This document shows positions 57,181-64,000 of a stretch of 64,000 nt of DNA, piece after piece. Source of the DNA: Purpureocillium takamizusanense (Eukaryota > Ascomycota > Sordariomycetes > Hypocreales > Ophiocordycipitaceae). Positions within the stretch are counted from its first letter, which is position 1. The number at the start of each line of letters is the position of its first letter. The DNA lies in the NCBI RefSeq assembly GCF_022605165.1, contig NC_063072.1, positions 682,001 to 746,000 on the forward strand. Reading direction: 5' to 3'. The position numbers and the translations under genes were made by a program. The notes below the pieces were generated by a model, which saw nothing but the letters and a program-made list of their open reading frames with translations, ran no database searches and was not told where the DNA came from.

Positions 57181-59391
57181 TCTCCAAGGGAACATGACTT
57201 TGTGGGATGTTGTGGTCCACGTACAGGGGCGTTACGTTTCTCGGTAGTTTGGTTCACGGACAGCCATGTCCTACCTGCCATTGCCATATTCGACGGAGCA
57301 CATGGATCGTTCCTGGAGGTGTTTCCGTCTCTTCCAATCTCGCGAGTTCCAAATGCCGAACGGCTCGGAAACGGGACGTTTCTGATTGGCAGGGCGGCTA
57401 TTCAAAACTTGATAGCCTGCGCGTACTTGTTGCTTGCTATGTTCATGTTGCGCCGTTCTCGTTGGCGCTGGAAACTTGGCGACACTCCAAAGCGCTCTCA
57501 TGAGAGCTCATGTTCCCATCCTCCAGTAAACCCTAGCTTTGAACGAGAACACTTTGCGTGTGCGATTCAAGACATCAATGCCCTAGCAGGGATTTCACGT
57601 TTGGCCAATGCTGTAAACGGACTTCTTTCCCGTCTCGTCGAAAAGTCCATCCACCTAAGTCTGGTGCCGGACATACAGGGGCGGTCAAGTCATGGAACGG
57701 GAACTACTCCACGGCGGCAATTGACCGTATAGTCGCACCAGGAAGCTACCCCCGCATTGCAGTTATAGTCCGGACGGTTTATTACTGTAGGGAACAATGG
57801 AGCTGCCCCCTGGGGTTAGCGATATTGATTGCTCCCGTCCCAACATCCCAGCCGGTCCACGTGCATATCAGGGCCTGGATCATTGATGGTTATGGACGAA
57901 GACAACAGACAGTTGAGGTTTCATCAATAAGAGTTGCCGTAAGCCTTCCTCCCACCGGCGATACGAGAATAAAAACGAATTTCTGGCCCGCAGACTCGCT
58001 CCGTTTGCTCAGTATTGAGCAGTTTATTGAACTGGCTGGGGCCGGCGGACAGCACGTCTCAATGACAGGGTCTCTGTTACACACATGGGGTTCATGGAGT
58101 GCGGCTTCGCCACCGCAGATTCTGCATGCAGCAGCATGTCGGCGGAATCCAACCCCTGCCAAGCCATTACGCAGCAGGCGGTACCCTAGAAGTGCCCCTG
58201 GCTAAACATCTTTTGGGCTTGCATGTGAGCAGACCGCTTGCGTTTGGCGGACTCTCGGTGACGATAGACCCGTCAACAGAGTCGCGGATCACCATCAATG
58301 CTGGGTTGAGGGACAGAAATTGGTCTGCGTTCCATGACGGTAGCAAGGGGCGGAGCATTCTGTTTTTTTTTTTTTTTTCTGATCCCAGCTCATCGTCCGG
58401 CAGCCTCATCGTGGCGCGAACGTGACCTCAACGGACAACATGATCCGGCCAACGGCATATAAGACTACACGTACGAAGTTCTCGCAACGACTTCAGGGCC
58501 ACGCCCATACTTCTCACTTCGGTCGGCGGGCGGCCACCCCCAGCCCATATCAGTGCCCGTGCGGGGCGCCAGTCGCCAAACTTCATCTTGATCTGGACAT
58601 CAATCTCCGCCAGCGCGGACGCACGTCGGGGCATTGATCTCCTTCCCCCCACGCACACAGCCTCCAGGATTCAATGTCCAGGAACCTCCATATATGCGCC
58701 AAGACAATGGAGAACCCACGGCCGCGGCTCGATCAACAGTTGTCAACTCCCCCACACCTGTCCCCCCGGCCTGTCATCTGCTGCTCGGACCTCTTTTCCC
58801 CGTTATTCATCAATTCATTACGGCGGCAATACGACGCAGTATGTGCCTTCGACTCTAATCCGTCCCACGGGCCGGTGGCTCAACGTCGCTTGCCATGCTT
58901 GGCGTCGTCAAGTTTTTGTGAGCCTTTGTCCTCCATTTGGGCTTCCTCCATCTGTTGTTACTTAGCGAATGCATACTTGCCGCAAGTCTGCAACATGGCG
59001 CAAACGCACTGGGCAGTCAGTCCCACAGCTGTCCAGCCACGTCCATGCCCGCCCGCCCGCGGCAGAAGAGAGTCGCCAAACAGTTGCCTCCAGCCCTCCA
59101 GTCCTCCCCTTGGTGGACTCGTAACCCTTCCCGCGCGCGAGTCGAGAGGGTCCCGTCGTCGTGTGGCTCGTGTCCCCCCTTTTGGGTCATCTATCCGCGA
59201 ACCGTTCCCATGGCCCGACGACATGCGCCGACTGGAGCGGCCCCAGCCAGGCCGCGGCTCATCGGTACTTGAGTCGTGAGTTTTGACTCCTGACTCCTGA
59301 CCCCACGGGTTGTTTGGCCCACCGATGCCACGCTGACGACTCACGGGTGCTCGAGCCGCGGCTGTATTGCTCCATGTTCCATACGTACGTG

Positions 59392-59442
59392 CGTACGTAC
59401 GTACGTACGAAGACGACGCTGCTGCTGCTGCTGCTGCTGCTG
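59392..59442. repeat. CGTA tetranucleotide and GCT trinucleotide repeats
   Basis: About four to five TACG units at 59392-59409, followed by eight GCT units at 59418-59442. Confidence 0.8.
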
Positions 59443-59842
59443 TTCCTCGTCGTCGTCCTCGCAGGGAAACCAGCGCTGCCCGCGTGCTACACAGGCGGTG
59501 GTGGTGCACTGCACTGCGTACAGTTAACGACCCCGATGCCCCCAGTCCATCCATCAATATCCGCCCGTCCGCCCGCCCGCTCGCGCGCATGGTAGTGAGC
59601 GGGGGCGAGGGTTTGATCGGACGCGGAGTTGATACTACCCAGAAGCTGCTCCATGTGTGCGGACATGGTCACTTGACCGCACACACACGATGCTGCTTCA
59701 TTGCCTTTTACCGACCCCGGGACGAGCTTGGCGGTAAACGAGTATACAGCAGGTCGACCAAAGACGGCCCCCCTCTGATTACTGTCCGCCCGCCCGACAA
59801 CCATGCTGCTGGCGGGCTACGGCAGAGGACGTCACGGACACA

Positions 59843-59850
59843 TATAAAGG
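59843..59850 (+). promoter_or_regulatory. TATA box of the lipase gene
   Basis: TATAAAGG 180-187 bp upstream of the ATG at 60030. Confidence 0.5.
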
Positions 59851-60029
59851 CATCGCGGCGCGTCGTCCCCGATGAGCTGTTCCATCACGCCAAGCCGGCA
59901 GAGCGCGCAGTTATTTCTCTTTCAACTCACACCTCGTGAGCTGCTCCGCCTGTCCTTGACGCCCAGGCGTGGCTGCCGCTTCAAAGCAGCAGTTTTTGAG
60001 TCTCAAAACCCAGGAAGAAGACTCTCAAG

Positions 60030-61227
60030 ATGAAAGCCACATATCTCCTCGCCGTGGCCTCGGCGGCCGTCATGGCCAAGCCCATGAAGCTTAGCAAAGA
60101 CTCCATGGTCGTTCACAACCTGGAACAAAGACGTAGGCCGCATCTGTTGCTCAGGACAATGATCATGTTTTATGGTGTCAGCTCTGATCGCGTACTTAGA
60201 CTCAATAACGCAAATGGAGCTTGATAATTTCAGGATCTACTCCGAGTACACTGCCGCCGCGTACTGCAACGTGGGCCGCAAGCCTGGCGACCGCATCAAG
60301 TGCGGCGGCGGCACCACCTGTGCCGGCGTAGAAGCCAACAACGCCACCATCTCGTCCACGTTTGTGTATGTCCCCCTTTCCCTTGACCATCCCACCGCTC
60401 GTTCGAGTTGAGCGCACCCTCAAAGCTGACACCCATTTTCCCCCAGCGGCCGCTTGACCGGAGCCGGGGCCATCATCGCGCTCGACCACACCCGCCGCGA
60501 GATCATCCTGGCCTTCCGCGGCAGCGACAACATCCGCAACTGGATCACCAACTTCGTCTTCGCCCGCGAGGACTGCGACCTCGTCGCCAACTGCAAGGTC
60601 CACAGCGGCTTCCGCAAGGCCTGGCAGGAGATTGCCGACGCCACCACCCACGGACTCGAAGCAGCCACGCGTGCTTGCTCCTCCTCCTCCTCCTCCCCAC
60701 ACGGCAACGACGACTACAAGGTCGTCATCGCAGGGTACTCGCTCGGCGGCGCCGTCGCCACCCTCGCGGCCGCCCACCTGCGCCGCGCGGGGCTCGTCGC
60801 CGACGTCTTCACCTTTGGTTCGCCGCGCGTCGGCAACGACGCCTTCGCCAACTTCGTCACCAGCCAGCCCGGCGGCCGCTCGTGGCGCGTCACCCACCGC
60901 GACGACCCCGTGCCCCGGCTGGGCCCCATGTTTCTCGGCTACCGCCACATCTCGCCCGAGTACTGGCTCGCGGGGGGCGGCGTGGACCAGACGGACTATC
61001 CCGTCGGCGCCGTGCGCCGCTGCGACGGCATCGCCAACACGGAGTGCAATGCCGGGACGTTTGGCCTCAACATCTTCTCTCATCTCTACTACCTTACCCA
61101 CATGATTGGCTGTGCCAAGTTCCCTCAACCTTGGAAACGAGACTCTCAGGGCGTCTCGGATGAGGAGCTGGAGCAGCGTCTCACTCTGTGGAGCCAGTGG
61201 GATCAGAACTTGGTCAAGGGCGCTTGA
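60030..61227 (+). CDS. Secreted class 3 lipase (alpha/beta hydrolase)
   Basis: Three exons (60030-60132, 60200-60365, 60447-61227) give about 349 aa. A signal peptide (MKATYLLAVASAAVMA) is followed by a short pro-region. The acceptor of the first intron may be at 60181 instead of 60199; both keep frame and differ by six residues. The mature enzyme has the filamentous-fungal lipase layout: ELDNFRIYSEYTAAAYC, then IILAFRGSDNIRNWITNF (lid region), the nucleophile elbow GYSLGG with Ser188, the acid in RDDPVPRL (about Asp243) and the histidine in YLTHMIGC (about His308). It should hydrolyse acylglycerols outside the cell. Conserved cysteines (CNVG, CGGG, EDC-x-x-VANC, ANTEC) support disulfides. 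Confidence 0.9.
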
Positions 61228-61735
61228 TGGGCGCGAGGCCCCCGGGCTGTCGCATCGTTCGGCAGGTAAACATCCAAGGGTCTGGGACACGGCCAGCCGG
61301 CGCATAATGAATACAACTACCGTATGCACCTCACCGTACAGAGTTTCAAGTGGCCCACTGGCAGCGAGGAGTGCTGGCTTGGCCAGCCAGCTCGGAAACC
61401 ACGACAACCAGCATAACTTCGACGAGAGAATGGCAGCTGATTTCTCTCTTGAGGCAAATGGGTGTCAGAGACTCTACTTCCTACGGCGGGGCGCAAGTCA
61501 CTTGCCTTGGTGTATACGGTACTCCGATCGCATGTCGCATGGCTTTCATCGACCTCCTCATGTTACAAACACGTAGCCCATTCCTTTAGTATACTGGCGT
61601 CGGCATCGGATAACTGTACATAGCCTTCAGAAACGTCATGTGGCACTTGCCCATTCGCGCCGAACTCCGTGTAGTTGCTCTGACCAGGCTCTAAACGCCG
61701 GGAGAGACAGCAGCAATCCATCTTGTACATGCTCA
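61228..61735. other. Convergent intergenic region lipase/RAD7
   Basis: 508 bp between the two stop codons, presumably two 3' UTRs. No gene seen. Confidence 0.55.
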
Positions 61736-63736
61736 TTATTCCGTTCCCTCGGTAATCATGCCTTGCGCATTAGGTACCCCCACCATGATTACTCCGCGTG
61801 GTACACGAACGTCCCTCACCTTCATGCACCCAAACACATTGATCTCCTTGATCTTGGGACAGGCCCGGAAGACGCACCCCAGGATGAAGTCCGTCACCTC
61901 CTCACAGAAACTGATTTCGAGCTTTTTCAGCTCGGGATAATGAGCCTTTTCATCAAAGGCCTCCTCGAACGCTTCTCGTGAGATATGTCGGCACGCGTGG
62001 ACATTCAGATGCTCAAGCCTGGATCCAGAATGCGCCATCAAGGCCTTGAATCCGTCACTGCACAGGCCAATCCCATCGTCATTGTGGCGTGGTCGGGTCG
62101 AATCGACGTGCCGGCACTTTTGCAGGTCCAGAAACTGGAGTGGCGGGTTTGCCCAGTTTGTAAACAGGTCCGCGAATCCCTTGTCGGTCATATGCTCGCT
62201 CTCGGTAATGCGCAACTTTGCGAGGGAGTGGCAGTGTTCGTGGATGGCTTCCAGGACCCTGTCGTCCGCGTCGGGGACAATCTTCAACGACAGGGTGCGG
62301 AGAGTCCCGCCCACCTTGGAGAGGGCTCGAGTGATGGACTCGGGAGCTGTCCGGTTCTGCAATTGGAGGCCAAGGTGCTGTAAGGATGATAGTTCGCCAA
62401 TTGCTTCCACTCCCTTGTCAGTCATTTTTTGGTTGTTTTCGACCTTCAGGCGCTGTAGGTTGGGGCAGTATTTTGCGATAGTGACGATGCTGTCGTCGCC
62501 GAAGTGCTTGTCCGTGTAATAGACTTGGAGGCCCCTGAGGTTCTGGCCTTTGGCGGCCAAAAACTCGTGCCACTTCTCCTCACTGAGCAAGTTCGCGCCA
62601 TGTAGGTAGAAGCTCTCAAGGGACGTGTTTCGGGAGAGCACATAGTCCATCACCTCATCTTTGAACTGAATTGCCGCCCGCGCTTTGAATCGCTTCAGAT
62701 TCGGGGCAACCTGGAAGATGCTGATGAAATCCTGTTCTCCCAGTCTCGCGCCGTCGTAGATGTGCACCGTCTCTGTCAACGGCTGCGCGAAGAGAGGCAG
62801 CGTCTCAGATTTCAGCAGTCTGCGCTTAGAGAATATCCGAGCAATTTTGTCAACGAGATGTTCCGGCAAGTCGCCCAGGCTGTCTGCCAGATCGACATTC
62901 TTGGCAAGGGTCTGGACGCAGAGCGTCGCGAGACTCTTGGTCCCGACATCTCCGTCGAGGATGCGGCTGGCCATGGCCCGGCGCGAGCCGACTCCACCGG
63001 CCTGCTTCCGGGGCTTCTTCTTGGGCTGTCCTTGCTTCTCCTTGGCAAGCTCCTTGCCACATGGCGCGCACAGCAACCCGCCATCAGGACCAGCCAGCGA
63101 GTACGGCGTGACTGTGAACCGCTTGCTGCAAATGGCACAGTTCTCAATCTGACCGGGAAGCGGGGCATGATGCGCTTCAAAGATAGCCCGTGCAATCTCG
63201 TCGTCGTCATCCGAATCGTAAGCGTTCTTCTTGCGCTTCTTAAACGCTTTGCTCGCCTTGATCTTCTCTATCGCTTTAGCCTCCTCGGCCTTCTTCTTGG
63301 ATTTTTGTTCGTCGTTTTCGACGCGGCTTGCGCGTCGCCGGCCGCTGCTGCTGGACTCAGCAACAGTGACCGTCAGCTGCTCGCCATTCTGCTCTGCTTG
63401 AGACAGGGCCTGCTGTCGGCGATGTTCGGCTTCATCCCTGATCTGACGTGCTGAGATGTTGTGCGACTATGGTCCACGTCAGTATCCCACAGGCCGTGAT
63501 AAAAGCACTCGGCCATCACTTACGGCGAGAAAGTCTGTCAACGCCGACTGCCTGATGTCGGAACGTCAGCCAAAGAGCACGTTGCATGAGACACTATAAT
63601 CACTTACGGTCCCGTTATGTTCCTAGTCGGCCGTGTATTCTGGCCTTGCCGCTGATTTTGGTCCTGATTCTGTCGGGCCCTAAAGTCTCTCTGTCAATTC
63701 CGTTACCTGGTAGCCGTGGGGCGGTTTGGCTTACAT
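61736..63736 (-). CDS. RAD7: RAD7-like nucleotide excision repair protein
   Basis: Four exons (63736-63735, 63679-63608, 63551-63524, 63466-61736) give 610 aa. Rad7 acts with Rad16 in global-genome nucleotide excision repair and in an Elongin-type ubiquitin ligase. The N-terminus reads NITGPQSALTDFLASHNISARQIRDEA across two splices, which is the family signature. A lysine-rich coiled stretch follows, then an acidic DSDDDDEIARAIFEA block and a small zinc-finger-like CAIC-SKRF...LLCAPCGK motif (CxxC...CxxC). Leucine-rich repeats fill the C-terminal half, with NLQRLKVE, SLQHLGLQ, LKKLEISFC and IKEINVFGC. No ATG lies in frame near the start of exon 2. The only way to obtain one is AT from 63736-63735 joined to G at 63679, so the start codon is split by a 55 bp intron. 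Confidence 0.88.
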
Positions 63737-64000
63737 GGTTCACAACGCGCACCAGAGAGGGCTGGTGGAGTGGCAAAAGTCGGCACAAGATCAATGACGA
63801 TCATCAACAAGACAAAAGAAGATTCCCGACGAGAGGTTGGTGTCGGTGAGGTCGCACGGAGGCGCAGAGTCGCTGGAATGTCGAGCCCTGCAAATGACGA
63901 CAATGACTGCAGGAAAAAGCGGCGGGTGGCGTTTGATCGGGTTGAGACGCACGCCTGGGCGGCGTGTCTCATTGACTCGCGGAGCAACCACGCTATCACG
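63737..64000. other. 5' region of RAD7
   Basis: 264 bp to the window edge. It should contain the leader and promoter of RAD7. Open frames on the minus strand here have no support. Confidence 0.5.

Larger units (their letters stand above)
55788..60029. other. Gene-poor 4.2 kb stretch before the lipase
   Basis: Many long-looking frames occur on both strands, but none has a domain, a signal peptide or a consistent splice set. Features seen are three direct copies of a 10 bp unit at 57151-57180, a T run at about 58362-58378, CGTA repeats near 59392-59409 and GCT repeats at 59418-59442. The right end is the lipase promoter. Confidence 0.55.

Noticed and set aside
57202..58205. Overlapping plus-strand frames of 176 and 215 codons
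   Set aside because: No signal peptide, domain or splice partner; the two frames overlap in different phases and resemble chance frames in moderately GC-rich non-coding DNA.
60202..61407. 401-codon minus-strand frame opposite the lipase
   Set aside because: Shadow of the lipase exon: it covers the catalytic serine region on the other strand and has repetitive Gly/Ala/Asp composition.

Overview
The window is nuclear DNA from a filamentous ascomycete. Most genes carry short GT-AG introns (about 45-135 bp) with CTAAC/CTGAC-like branch points. Coding exons are GC-rich, and the families present include DUF4360, DUF3632, Zn2Cys6 regulators, ACS-type and sugar MFS transporters, a P450 and a class 3 lipase. 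The mix fits a Sordariomycete, probably Hypocreales, but that placement is inference. I rebuilt exon structures by hand from splice signals, reading frame and family conservation. No tRNA, rRNA, CRISPR array or intact transposon was recognised.

Layout. 0-3 kb: a seven-bladed PLL-type lectin and a secreted DUF4360 protein. 5-24 kb is a mostly housekeeping block: CAND1; the farnesyl/geranylgeranyltransferase alpha subunit, apparently fused to an unknown N-terminal domain; MTR2; mitochondrial Met-tRNA synthetase; a NAT9-like acetyltransferase; a GrpB/UPF0157 protein convergent with a P-loop kinase; mitochondrial bL34; a double-GFA protein; and an N-terminal protein methyltransferase. 24-28 kb: two small secreted proteins flanking a short GFA protein. 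28-32 kb: a gene-poor, simple-repeat-rich stretch.

32-46 kb: an ACS-family MFS transporter, lariat debranching enzyme DBR1, a zinc-cluster-less fungal regulator, a sugar-type MFS transporter, a Zn2Cys6 regulator and a ToxD-like reductase. Apart from DBR1 this resembles a loose catabolic or secondary-metabolism neighbourhood. 46-50 kb: an orphan cysteine-rich secreted protein in a gene-poor island. 50-56 kb: a secreted RNase T1/ribotoxin-superfamily enzyme, a P450, a DUF3632 protein and a gentisate-dioxygenase-like cupin, arranged as convergent pairs. 56-60 kb is a second gene-poor stretch. 60-64 kb: a secreted lipase and the RAD7 repair gene.

The observations most worth a second look are a RAD7 start codon that seems to be split by an intron, the N-terminal fusion on the prenyltransferase alpha subunit (with intron retention giving the extension alone), the PLL lectin of bacterial-type family, the secreted ribonuclease with a complete catalytic set, and two secreted proteins without a recognised family. 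I found no clear multi-gene system that I could call new.
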